In this document: positions 47,193-57,843 of the stretch, one piece after another
Numbering within the stretch: the stretch's first letter is position 1
Layout: every line of letters begins with the position of its first letter
Translations under genes and position numbers: made by a program
The notes under the pieces: model-generated
What the model was told of the DNA's origin: nothing
Database searches by the model: none
Seen by the model: the letters and a program-made list of their open reading frames with translations, nothing else
Assembly (NCBI GenBank): GCA_001298575.1
Contig: LJCV01000166.1
Coordinates: 24,212 to 88,211, forward strand
Reading direction: 5' to 3'
Length of the DNA stretch: 64,000 bases
Origin: Actinobacteria bacterium OK074
GTDB lineage: Bacteria > Actinomycetota > Actinomycetes > Streptomycetales > Streptomycetaceae

Positions 47193-48077
47193 TCAGCCGT
47201 CGCGGAGTTTCTTCAGGAGGGCCACGTCCGTCGCGTGGCCCTCCTTGCCGCCGGGGGTCTCGATGATCAGCGGGACGCCCGCGGTCGCCGGGTGGGCCAT
47301 CAGCGCGCGGAACGGGTCCTCGCCGATGTGCCCGGAGCCGATGTTCTCGTGCCGGTCCTTGTGGGCGCCGACGACGTCCTTGGAGTCATTGGCGTGGATC
47401 AGCTTGAGCCGCCCCTCGCCCACGGTGTCGACGAGCAGGTCGAGCGTCTGGCGCATCCCGCCGGGCCCGGTCAGGTCGTGCCCGGCGGCGAAGATGTGAC
47501 AGGTGTCCAGGCAGACGCCGAGCCTGGGGTGCGCGTCGAGAGCCTCGAAGTAGGGGCCGAAGTCCCAGGTGCGGGAGCAGAGCGAGGAGCCCTGCCCGGC
47601 GGTCGACTCCAGCAGCAGGAACGGGTCGTCGTCGTGGGTGAGTTCGTCGAGCAGCGGCAGCAGATGCGTACGGACCTGCTTCAGCGCGACGGCACGCTCC
47701 CGGCCCCCGGTCGCGCTCCCGGTGTGCACGACCACGCCGAGTGCGCCGATCTCCCGCCCCCGGCGCAGCGAGTGCCGCAGCGACTCCACGGACTTCTCGA
47801 CGGTTGCCTCGGTGTGCGAGCCGAAGTTGATCAGGTACGGGGCGTGCACGTACGCGGGGATCGACTCGGCGGCGCAGGCGGCCCGGAACTCCTCGTCCTG
47901 CCGCGGACTGCCGGGCGGGGTGGCCCAGCCGCGCGGGTTGGCGACGAAGACCTGCACGGTCTCGGCCGCCAGCTCGCGGGCGTAGGACAGCCCGACGGAA
48001 TTGAGACCACCGGCGACGGGGACATGCCCGCCGACGGGGTTGCGGAGGCTGATCGGGGTTCGGTGCTGCTCGCTCAC
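47193..48077 (-). CDS. nfo: Endonuclease IV family AP endonuclease
   Basis: 294 residues, TIM-barrel with the family's metal-binding residues in HAPYLINFGS, VVHTGSATGG, LLLESTAG, LDTCHIFAAGHD, HANDSKD and HENIGSGHIG. It cuts DNA at abasic sites in base-excision repair. The GTG at 48077 starts MSEQHRTPISLRNPVGGHVP. Transcribed opposite to the cyclase/NTPase/SPFH operon (55-base gap of short repeats). Confidence 0.9.
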   Translation of the reverse strand: MSEQHRTPISLRNPVGGHVPVAGGLNSVGLSYARELAAETVQVFVANPRGWATPPGSPRQDEEFRAACAAESIPAYVHAPYLINFGSHTEATVEKSVESLRHSLRRGREIGALGVVVHTGSATGGRERAVALKQVRTHLLPLLDELTHDDDPFLLLESTAGQGSSLCSRTWDFGPYFEALDAHPRLGVCLDTCHIFAAGHDLTGPGGMRQTLDLLVDTVGEGRLKLIHANDSKDVVGAHKDRHENIGSGHIGEDPFRALMAHPATAGVPLIIETPGGKEGHATDVALLKKLRDG

Positions 48078-48150
48078 GCCACCAAGGGTGTCATGGGGGA
48101 GGCGGGCGCCGGACCGCGCATGGGCAGTGGGTCCGCCCCCGCGGCCGGGG

Positions 48151-50112
48151 TCAGCCGATCTTGATGGTGATGGTCGACCCCTTGGCCGCCTGCTCCCCGC
48201 CGGCCACCGACTGGCTCTTGACCGTGTCGCCGCCGAGCAGGCCGCCCAGCAGGCCCTTGTCCTCCTTGACCTGGAAACCGGCGGCCTCCAGCGCGGCCTT
48301 CGCGTCGTCCGTGCTGTCGCCGACGACGTCCGGGACGTCGACCATCTCCGGGCCCTTGGACACCGTCAGCGTGACGGTGCTGCCCGCGGCCACCTCCTTG
48401 GCGGCGCCCGGCGACTGCGTGGCCACCAGCCCGGCGTCGTACGGGGAGTTGACCTGCTCGGTGGCGACCTTCACCTTCAGACCGGCCGACTCCAGCTCCG
48501 CCGTGGCGTCCGCCACGGACGCGCCCGCGAGGTCCGGCACCTCCACCGGGGCGCCCTTGCTGACGGTGAGCGCGACCGCCGTACCGCCGTGCCGTGTCGT
48601 ACCCGCCGCGGGGGTGGTGCTGACCACGGAGCCCTGGCTGACGTCCTCGTCGAACACGCGCGTGACCATGCCCGCGGCCAGCCCGGCCTCCTTGAGCCCG
48701 GCCTTGGCCGCGGCCAGGCTCAGGCCGGAGACGTCCGGCACCTGTACGGTCTCGGGTCCGTCGGAGACGGTGAGGGTCACCGAGTTGTTGGACCGGATCC
48801 GGCTGCCGGTGGCCGGGTCGCTGCTGATCACCGAGCCCTTGGCCACCGTGTCGCTGTAGGCGTGCTTGACCTGTCCGACGTCGAGCCCGGCGTCGTCGAG
48901 CCGCGCCTTGGCCTGCGCCTCGGTCTTGGAGAGCACCGCGGGGACGGTGGTGAACTGGCCGTAGCTGATGTACCAGACGCCGGTCCCGAGGCCGAGCGCG
49001 AGCAGCACGCCGACGACGATCGCGACGGGACCGCGCCGCACGCGCGCGGTACGGCGCCGCCGGGCGGCGGGGGCATGGCGCTCGTCCAGGACGCTCGTGT
49101 GATGGAGCACGCTGGTCCGGTTGAGCGCGACCTCCGCATAATCCTCATCCTCGTTGACCGGCAGCGGCCGCTGCACGAACGGCGACCGGGGCAGCACGCT
49201 CGTACGGTCCTCCCCGCTGTCGTGCGCGAGGGCCCGGGCCTGCGGCGGTACGGCGTCGAGCTGGGCGTCGGTGAGCGCGGCGCGGGCCTGGAGCACCTGC
49301 CCGAGCAGCACCACCGCGTCGGGCGGGCGCAGCGCCGGGTTGCGGGCGGTGGCGGAGACGACCAACTCGTCCAGCTCGTACGCCAGGCCCGGTACGGCGG
49401 TGGACGGGGGCGGCACGTCCTCGTTGAGGTGCTGGTAGAAGACCTGTGCGGGGGAGTCGCCGCGGTGCGGCTTGGCGCCGGTGAGCATCTCGAAGAGGAC
49501 GACACCGCACGCGTAGACGTCGACCGGGGTGTCGGCGGTGCCGCGCTCGATCTGCTCGGGCGCGAGGTAGGAGACGGTGCCGAGGACGGCGCCGGTGGTG
49601 TTGGTGACGGTGTCCACGGACCGCACGAGCCCGAAGTCGGCGACCTTGACGCGGCCGTCGTCCCCGATGAGCACGTTCTCCGGCTTCATGTCCCGGTGCA
49701 CGAACCCGGCGCGGTGCGCGGCGCCCAGCGCGGCGAGCACGGGTTCCAGGATGTCCAGGGCGGCCCGCGGCTGGAGGGCACCGCGGTCGCGCAGCACGTC
49801 ACGGAGGGTGCAGCCGGCGACGTACTCCATGGCGAGGTAGACGTAGGCTCCGTCGGCGCCCTGGTCGAACACCTGCACGACATTGGGATGCGCGAGCCGG
49901 GCGACGGACTTCGCCTCCCTGATGAACCGCTCCACGAACGCCCCGTCCGCGGCCAGCGCAGGATGCATCACCTTCAGCGCGAGCACCCGGTCCAGCCGGG
50001 TGTCCAGGGCCCGGTAGACCGTGGCCATCCCGCCGACGGCGATCCGCGCGTCGACGCGATAACGGCCGTCGAGCACCTGCCCGACGAGAGGGTCCTGAAG
50101 GGTCGTATCCAC
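48151..50112 (-). CDS. pkaF: Ser/Thr protein kinase with four PASTA domains
   Basis: 653 residues. The kinase domain has the Gly loop AVGGMATVYRA, catalytic VHRDMKPENVL, DFGLV and YLAPEQI. A membrane segment (VAIVVGVLLALGLGTGVWYI) precedes four extracellular PASTA domains, each starting near VPAVL/VPDVS/VPDLA/VPDVV, which bind muropeptides or lipid II. This PknB/PknL-type kinase couples cell-wall state to growth. The GTG at 50112 (VDTTLQDPLVG) is the usual family start, although the ribosome site is poor and longer starts exist upstream. Confidence 0.93.
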   Translation of the reverse strand: MDTTLQDPLVGQVLDGRYRVDARIAVGGMATVYRALDTRLDRVLALKVMHPALAADGAFVERFIREAKSVARLAHPNVVQVFDQGADGAYVYLAMEYVAGCTLRDVLRDRGALQPRAALDILEPVLAALGAAHRAGFVHRDMKPENVLIGDDGRVKVADFGLVRSVDTVTNTTGAVLGTVSYLAPEQIERGTADTPVDVYACGVVLFEMLTGAKPHRGDSPAQVFYQHLNEDVPPPSTAVPGLAYELDELVVSATARNPALRPPDAVVLLGQVLQARAALTDAQLDAVPPQARALAHDSGEDRTSVLPRSPFVQRPLPVNEDEDYAEVALNRTSVLHHTSVLDERHAPAARRRRTARVRRGPVAIVVGVLLALGLGTGVWYISYGQFTTVPAVLSKTEAQAKARLDDAGLDVGQVKHAYSDTVAKGSVISSDPATGSRIRSNNSVTLTVSDGPETVQVPDVSGLSLAAAKAGLKEAGLAAGMVTRVFDEDVSQGSVVSTTPAAGTTRHGGTAVALTVSKGAPVEVPDLAGASVADATAELESAGLKVKVATEQVNSPYDAGLVATQSPGAAKEVAAGSTVTLTVSKGPEMVDVPDVVGDSTDDAKAALEAAGFQVKEDKGLLGGLLGGDTVKSQSVAGGEQAAKGSTITIKIG

Positions 50113-50432
50113 GCAGGTGAGTCTACGAGGACCCACTGTCAACGCGCCCTCAAAGCCCATGAGGGGCCCATGACTGGGCCGTATCTGTGACATGAGCCGT
50201 ATCTGTGACATGAATCGCAACGGGTGCTTACGCGGCCGCGACCGTATCCGCATCCGCGTCCGCTGTATCCGCGTCCGCGTCCGCAGTCGCCGATGGCGCC
50301 CGGCCCCCACGGCAGACTCGGGCCTGCGACCCAACCTGCACGGGCGGTGCGCGGGTGGGAGACGCAGTTGGCACCCACCATCCGCAGTCGCCGACGCCGC
50401 TCAGCCCCCACGGGCGGTGCGTGGCCCCCACC
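50113..50432. other. Intergenic region with short repeats between pkaF and thiG
   Basis: 320 bases without a supported gene. An exact 18-bp direct repeat is at 50178-50195 and 50196-50213. Hexamer-like ATCCGC/GTCCGC repeats follow at about 50245-50290. Two GGGCGGTGCG-bearing blocks (about 50340 and 50415) resemble common Streptomyces gap repeats. The pkaF promoter must be here (minus strand), with the thi operon ending at its right side. Confidence 0.6.
50178..50213 (+). repeat. Exact 18-bp tandem duplication
   Basis: GCCGTATCTGTGACATGA occurs twice, directly abutting. It lies upstream of pkaF; function unknown. Confidence 0.85.
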
Positions 50433-51212
<780 letters not shown>

Positions 51213-51419
51213 TCAGCCTCCTTGGACGGCGGTGAGGACCTCGACCCGGTCCCCGTCGGACAGCGTCGTGGCCGCCCACCGCGCGCGTGGGACGACGGTT
51301 TCGTTGAGCGCGGCGGCCACCCCGGACGGCGCCGCCGTGACCGTACGGACGAGCGCGTCGAGCGCGATGCCGACGGCGACCTGCCGCCGCTCGCCGTTCA
51401 CCAGGATTCCGATGTTCAT
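51213..51419 (-). CDS. thiS: Sulfur carrier protein ThiS
   Basis: 68 residues, ubiquitin-like fold ending in the Gly-Gly that is adenylylated and thiocarboxylated (VEVLTAVQGG). It supplies sulfur to ThiG. The start overlaps the thiO stop by 4 bases. Confidence 0.94.
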   Translation of the reverse strand: MNIGILVNGERRQVAVGIALDALVRTVTAAPSGVAAALNETVVPRARWAATTLSDGDRVEVLTAVQGG

Positions 51420-52636
51420 ACGAACCGCTCCGTAGTCTGCGCGCTCTCCGCGCCCGTACCGAACCGCAGCGGCGTGAACGCCCGCGCCTCCTCCGGGAGT
51501 TCACCCGTGGCCAGCGAATGGGCCAGCACGTCGCCGGTGACCGGCGTCAGCAGCACGCCGTTGCGGTAGTGCCCGGTGGCGAGCGACAGCCCCTCCAGGG
51601 CGGTCGGCCCGAGCAGCGGCGCGTTGTCCGGGGAGGCGGGACGCAGCCCCGCGCGCGTCTCCGTGAGCGGCAACTCGGTGATCCCGGGCGCGAGTTCGTG
51701 CGCGTCGCGCAGGAGTTCGTACACGCCGCCCGCCGTCACTGTCGTGTCCCAGCCCAGTTCTTCGCTGGTCGCGCCGACGACGAGTTCGCCGTTCTCCCGC
51801 GGCACCAGATAGACGTGGCTGCCGCGCACCACCGCCCGTACCGTCCTGCTCAGGAACGGCGCGTACCGCGGCGGCACGGTCAGCCGCAGCACCTGCCCCT
51901 TCACCGGCCGCACCGGCGGCAGCACCGCGTCCGGCACCCCCGCGAGCCGCCCGCTGAGGCTGCCCGCGGCCAGCACGACCTGCCCGGCGGCCAGCGCGCC
52001 GCCGTCCGCCGTCGTCACCCCCGCGGCCCGCTCCCGGACCACCGTCAGCCGTTCGGCCCGGGTCCGGTGGAAGACCACCCCGGCCCGCTCGCAGGCCGTC
52101 AGAAGCGCGTCCGTGAGCCTTCGCGGGTCGATCTGGTGGTCACCGTCGACCCGCAGCCCGCCGCGCACGCCCGGCGCGAGCATCGGCTCCAGGCGGCGGC
52201 ACTCGCGCCCGGACAGCCACTCGGAGTCGAGCCCCGACCGCCGTTGCAGGATGTGCAGTTCGCGCAGGAGGGCGCGGTCGTCGGCGTCCAGCGCGACGGC
52301 GAGCGTGCCGCACCTGCGGTAGCCCAGGTCCCGCCCGGTCGCCTCGGTCAGCTCGGCCGCGAACCGCGGGTAGCGGCGCGCGGAGGCCAGGTTGAGCCCC
52401 AGCAACGTCTGCTCGCCGTGGTGCAGTTCGGTGACGGCGGCCAGCATTCCGGCGGCCACGCGCGCGGCCCCGCCGCCCGGTTCGGGATCGACCACGGCGA
52501 CCCCGAACCCACGCTGCGCGGCCCGCCACGCCGTGACCAGCCCGATGATCCCGCCCCCGACGACGAGAACGTCCGAGACCGACTTCGCGCGTGACGGATC
52601 GCCTGATGGGTGCCCTGGTGGATGTGTACGCGACAT
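51416..52636 (-). CDS. thiO: Glycine oxidase ThiO
   Basis: 406 residues. FAD-binding GGGIIGLVTAW and DAO-family core; C-terminal ATGHYRNGVLLTPVTGD. It oxidises glycine to the iminoacetate needed by ThiG in aerobes. The ATG at 52636 lies just after the TPP riboswitch, whose 3' side carries the AGGGAGG ribosome site, so TPP may block translation. Confidence 0.93.
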   Translation of the reverse strand: MSRTHPPGHPSGDPSRAKSVSDVLVVGGGIIGLVTAWRAAQRGFGVAVVDPEPGGGAARVAAGMLAAVTELHHGEQTLLGLNLASARRYPRFAAELTEATGRDLGYRRCGTLAVALDADDRALLRELHILQRRSGLDSEWLSGRECRRLEPMLAPGVRGGLRVDGDHQIDPRRLTDALLTACERAGVVFHRTRAERLTVVRERAAGVTTADGGALAAGQVVLAAGSLSGRLAGVPDAVLPPVRPVKGQVLRLTVPPRYAPFLSRTVRAVVRGSHVYLVPRENGELVVGATSEELGWDTTVTAGGVYELLRDAHELAPGITELPLTETRAGLRPASPDNAPLLGPTALEGLSLATGHYRNGVLLTPVTGDVLAHSLATGELPEEARAFTPLRFGTGAESAQTTERFV

Positions 52637-52648
52637 GGGCGTCCAGCC

Positions 52649-52740
52649 CCTCCCTTCGCCGGCATGACCCGGATCAGGTTCGTACGGTCGGAGGCCGGTC
52701 AGCCTCCCTCTCAGCCCGGTACGTCCGGACTCCCGCGAGT
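52649..52740 (-). promoter_or_regulatory. TPP riboswitch (THI box) before thiO
   Basis: On the minus strand the conserved pieces occur in order: CTGAGAGGG, ACCTGATCCGGGTCATGCC and GGCGAAGGGAGG. That is the TPP aptamer. The terminal GGGAGG doubles as the thiO ribosome site, and the ATG is 13 bases after the element, implying control of translation initiation. Confidence 0.93.
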
Positions 52741-52840
52741 GCTCTACGCCGGCCACCCTAGCCCTTCGCCCGGACACCCGACCACGGCCCGACCACGCGC
52801 GCGTGCCGTGTGCAACACGTCACCGAGCGCGCCCGGTGAC

Positions 52841-52865
52841 TGACAAATTGTCAATTGTCTATGGT
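52841..52865 (+). promoter_or_regulatory. Palindromic operator and -10 element before the reductase gene
   Basis: TGACAAATTGTCA (52841-52853) is a perfect palindrome with one central base, and a third ATTGTC half follows. TATGGT at 52860-52865 fits a -10 element, 7 bases before the ATG at 52872, which suggests a leaderless transcript whose promoter spans the operator. The regulator is unknown. Confidence 0.45.
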
Positions 52866-52871
52866 GACCGG

Positions 52872-54191
52872 ATGAGCGAGCAGACGGAGAGCGAGCGGGC
52901 GGGGACGGACGCGGATACGGGCGCGGATACGGAATCCGAGGGGGCGTCACATCCGGTCCCCGTGGCACGGCAGCCGCGACGCGCCGTCGTCGTGGGCGCG
53001 GGCATGGCCGGGGTGCAGACCGCGGTCGCCCTGCGCGAACAGGGCTTCGACGGCACCGTCACCCTGCTCGGCGCCGAGCCCCACCAGCCGTACGACCGGC
53101 CGCCGCTGTCCAAGGCCGTCCTGCTCGGCAAGGCGGAGGGCTCCGCCTTCGACGTCGACTTCGCCGCCCTCGGCATCGACCTGAGCCTCGGCCGCGAGGT
53201 CCTCGCCGTACGCCCCGCCGACCACGCCCTCGACACCGCCGACGGGCCCGTACCGTACGACGTCCTGGTCCTCGCCACCGGTGCCGAACCGATTCGCCTG
53301 CCGGGTACGGACGGCGTCCCCGGCGTGCACCTGCTGCGCACCCTCGACGACGCCGAACGGCTGCGGCCCGTGCTCGCCCAGCAGCACGACATCGTGGTCG
53401 TCGGCGCGGGCTGGATCGGCGCCGAGTTCGCCACCGCCGCGCGCGAGGCGGGCTGCGCGGTCACCGTCGTCGAGGCCGCCGACCGGCCGCTCGCCGGCGC
53501 CCTGCCCGCCGAGGTCGCCGCCCCGATGGCCGCCTGGTACGCGGACTGCGGCGCCCGGCTGCGCACCCACGCGCGCGTGGAGCGACTCGAACCCGGCGCG
53601 GTCGTCCTCGACGACGGCACGCGCGTGCCCGCGGGCGCCGTCGTCGTCGGCATCGGCGCCCGCCCCGCCACCGCCTGGCTCGCGGGCTCCGGCATCGCCC
53701 TCGGCGCCCACGGCGAGGTCCTCGCCGACGACCACCTGCGCACCTCCGTGCCCGACGTGTACGCGGTCGGCGACTGCGCCTCCTTCCCGTCCGCCCGCTA
53801 CGGCGAACGGCTCCTGGTCCACCACTGGGACAACGCCCTCCAGGGGCCACGCACGGTCGCCGCGAACATCGTCGGCGAGAACGGCGAGTACGGCGGGGCC
53901 GGTGTGAACACGGTGTACGACCCGGTGCCGTACTTCTGGTCCGAGCAGTTCGGCCGGTTCGTCCAGTACGTCGGCCATCACGCGTCCGCCGACACCACCG
54001 TGTGGCGCGGGGATGCCTCGGGCGCCGCCTGGACGGTCTGCTGGCTGCGCGAGACCCGCCTGGTCGCCCTGCTCGCGGTGGGGCGCCCGCGGGACCTGGC
54101 CCAGGGCCGCCGCCTGGTCGAGGCGGGCACGGCGATGGACGCGGACCTGCTGGCGGACCCGGCACTGCCGCTGAAGGCGGCGACCGCGTAG
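52872..54191 (+). CDS. FAD-dependent pyridine nucleotide-disulfide/ferredoxin reductase
   Basis: 439 residues. After a 30-residue acidic N-terminus come two dinucleotide sites (VVVGAGMAGVQTA for FAD, VVVGAGWIGAEFA for NAD(P)H) and the FAD motif DVYAVGDCA; the C-terminal domain has PYFWSEQFGRFVQYVG typical of ferredoxin/putidaredoxin reductases that serve P450s or oxygenases. No disulfide-active CxxxxC. The ATG at 52872 has no ribosome site but matches a leaderless start from the -10 at 52860. Confidence 0.88.
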   Translation: MSEQTESERAGTDADTGADTESEGASHPVPVARQPRRAVVVGAGMAGVQTAVALREQGFDGTVTLLGAEPHQPYDRPPLSKAVLLGKAEGSAFDVDFAALGIDLSLGREVLAVRPADHALDTADGPVPYDVLVLATGAEPIRLPGTDGVPGVHLLRTLDDAERLRPVLAQQHDIVVVGAGWIGAEFATAAREAGCAVTVVEAADRPLAGALPAEVAAPMAAWYADCGARLRTHARVERLEPGAVVLDDGTRVPAGAVVVGIGARPATAWLAGSGIALGAHGEVLADDHLRTSVPDVYAVGDCASFPSARYGERLLVHHWDNALQGPRTVAANIVGENGEYGGAGVNTVYDPVPYFWSEQFGRFVQYVGHHASADTTVWRGDASGAAWTVCWLRETRLVALLAVGRPRDLAQGRRLVEAGTAMDADLLADPALPLKAATA

Positions 54192-54252
54192 GCGGGCGGA
54201 ACGGGTGCCCGCGGTCGCGTGTAGTGGCCACCCAACCCCGCTCGACTTCCGA

Positions 54253-54275
54253 CTGTCAGTGCGGGATGGCAGGCT
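54253..54275 (+). promoter_or_regulatory. Promoter with -35 CTGTCAGTG and -10 CAGGCT
   Basis: CTGTCAGTG at 54253-54261 and CAGGCT at 54270-54275 are 8 bases apart, similar to the RecA_NDp/PafBC-type spacing TTGTCRGTG-n8-TANNNT with mismatches. The expected start point falls at about 54283, the GTG of the next gene, implying a leaderless message. Confidence 0.4.
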
Positions 54276-54282
54276 TGTGACC

Positions 54283-54648
54283 GTGACCGAGATTGACGCA
54301 AAGATCGATGCTCTCGTCCCCGCGTGGTTGACGATCCCCGACATCGCCGAACAGTTCGACGTCGAGGTGACCCGCGTCCGGCAGCTGGTCAAGGAGGGCC
54401 AGCTCATCGCCGTACGCCGTGGTGAGAACCGCGCGCTGCACATCCCCGCCGCCTTCATCGACGGGGACAAGGTCGTCAAGGGCCTGTCCGGGACCCTGAC
54501 GCTGCTGCGGGACGACGGCTTCACCGACGAGGAGATGCTGGAGTGGCTCTTCACCCCGGACCCCTCCCTGCCCGGCACCCCGGCGCAGGCACTCAGCGAG
54601 AATCGCGGTACGGAGGTGAAGCGCCGGGCCCAGGCGCTCGCCGTGTGA
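54283..54648 (+). CDS. Rv2175c-family DNA-binding protein
   Basis: 121 residues. An N-terminal helix-turn-helix (WLTIPDIAEQFDVEVTRVRQLVKEGQ) and a conserved C-terminal extension (DDGFTDEEMLEWLFTPDPSLPGTPAQAL). In mycobacteria Rv2175c is a DNA-binding substrate of PknL; here the kinase gene with PASTA domains is 4.2 kb upstream, so the pair may be linked. Start GTG 54283 agrees with the leaderless promoter; GTG 54277 is also in frame. Confidence 0.9.
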   Translation: MTEIDAKIDALVPAWLTIPDIAEQFDVEVTRVRQLVKEGQLIAVRRGENRALHIPAAFIDGDKVVKGLSGTLTLLRDDGFTDEEMLEWLFTPDPSLPGTPAQALSENRGTEVKRRAQALAV

Positions 54649-54731
54649 TCCGGCCGGACTGACCGGGCCGGGCCCGCCGTCCGATCCGGCAGAGGCACAG
54701 GCAGAGGCAGATCGGGGCGGGTTCGCCGTCC

Positions 54732-54791
54732 GATCCGGCGGGTTCTGGTCCGGCGGGCTCCGATCCGGCAGGTTCCGATCCGGCAGGTTCC
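54732..54791 (+). repeat. Four tandem 15-bp repeats
   Basis: Units at 54732, 54747, 54762 and 54777 (GATCCGGC(G/A)GGTTC(T/C) type). They would encode Ser/Pro/Glu-like pentapeptides in an antisense frame, but no gene is supported. Location is between the Rv2175c-like gene and the long hairpin. Confidence 0.75.
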
Positions 54792-54804
54792 GAGAACAAC
54801 CAGC

Positions 54805-54870
54805 GGCGTACGGGCCGTGGGGTCGTAGACCCCTGTTTCGGCGGCCTCGCGGCCCCACGGCCCGTACGCC
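54805..54870. terminator. Large hairpin with perfect 18-bp stem
   Basis: Arms 54805-54822 and 54853-54870 (GGCGTACGGGCCGTGGGG) are perfectly complementary around a 30-base loop. No T-run follows. It ends 32 bases before thiE, so it could terminate the preceding gene or shape the thiE leader; no TPP-box sequence is seen in it. Confidence 0.55.
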
Positions 54871-54902
54871 CGTACGTCATCGACCCCGGGGGGAGCCCCA
54901 GC

Positions 54903-56652
<1,750 letters not shown>

Positions 56653-56708
56653 ACCGGTCGCATCGTCGTACGACACACTGCGGAGCGAACCCAGGGAGAG
56701 GGACGTAC

Positions 56709-57800
56709 ATGGGCTGGACGGTCCTCTACATCGCGTTCGGAATCGTCGCGCTGTGGCTGCTCGGCGAAGTGCTGTTGCAGTACAAGGCGCGACTGCGCTG
56801 GCGGCTGCTCGCCTTCGCCGGATTCGTCGGTGTGGTCTTCGGTGTGCTCATTCCGTCGGTCGTCGTCATCGCCCTGGGCGCGGCCGCGTTCGCGGTCGGG
56901 CAGACGTACGTCACGCTGTCCTTCCGGCGGGGCTTCGCGGAGGGCTGGGCCGTCGGCAACCCGAACCGCGACGAGGGCGAGGACGGCCCCGGCCCCATCC
57001 GCGGCTTCCTGGGCAGCAGGCGCCGCCGCGGCGAGTCCCACGAGGAGCCCGCGCCGGAGAGCGCCGACCGGGCGGAGTACCCGGAGTCGACGCCCCCCGG
57101 GACCTACGGCCGGACCGAGGCGTTCGACGACGAGCACGACGACGTCTTCACCCGCCCCCAGCAGCCCGCCGCCCACACCCCGGCCGGCGGAACCGCCGTC
57201 TTCGAGCAGGTCGCCGACGCGACCGCCGTCTACGAGCCGCAGCCCCTGCCCGAGGAGACCGGCAACTACGGCGTCTACGGCGGCGACCAGCCCTACCCCG
57301 CCGCCGACCCCGCGTACGCGGCAGCCGCCACCACCGACCCGGCCTACGCGACCGCCGCCGACGGCTCCTACGCGGGCCAGGACGCCGGCCAGAACTTCGG
57401 CTACGACGGTTACTCCGGCTACGACCAGCAGCAGTACGGCTACGACAACTCCCAGCAGCCGTACGCCGCCTACTCGGACCCGTACATCGGCGCCCAGACC
57501 TACAACACCGGCGAGTACGACGCCAACGGCTACGCCGTGCAGGACCAGTACGGCCAGCAGGCCCAGGGCTACGGCCAGGACCAGTACGCCGCGGGCAACG
57601 GCACCGGTGGCTACGGCGAGACCCCGCCCGGTGGCGTCTGGGTCCCCCAACAGCGCGCCGTCGACGACCCGTTCGGCACGGAACTCCCGCCGGAGCAGCA
57701 GTACCCGTACCAGCAGCAGAACGGCGACGGTACCGGGCATGGGCAGGGTCATGGCCAAGGCCAGGGCGAGCACGGGTTGGACGATCAGTACCGGTTCTGA
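56709..57800 (+). CDS. Membrane protein with Tyr/Gln/Gly-rich tail
   Basis: 363 residues. Two closely spaced membrane segments in the first 70 residues, a short charged part, and then about 250 residues of low-complexity sequence, increasingly rich in Tyr, Gln, Gly, Asn and Asp (YDGYSGYDQQQYGYD; QGYGQDQYAAGNGTGGYG; GHGQGHGQGQG). No catalytic motif. It starts 56 bases after metF. The tail resembles prion-like or cell-wall-associated disordered domains; function unknown. Confidence 0.82.
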   Translation: MGWTVLYIAFGIVALWLLGEVLLQYKARLRWRLLAFAGFVGVVFGVLIPSVVVIALGAAAFAVGQTYVTLSFRRGFAEGWAVGNPNRDEGEDGPGPIRGFLGSRRRRGESHEEPAPESADRAEYPESTPPGTYGRTEAFDDEHDDVFTRPQQPAAHTPAGGTAVFEQVADATAVYEPQPLPEETGNYGVYGGDQPYPAADPAYAAAATTDPAYATAADGSYAGQDAGQNFGYDGYSGYDQQQYGYDNSQQPYAAYSDPYIGAQTYNTGEYDANGYAVQDQYGQQAQGYGQDQYAAGNGTGGYGETPPGGVWVPQQRAVDDPFGTELPPEQQYPYQQQNGDGTGHGQGHGQGQGEHGLDDQYRF

Positions 57801-57843
57801 ACCCGAACCGGCGCCGTACCGCTCCTTCCCCCGACAGCCCCGG

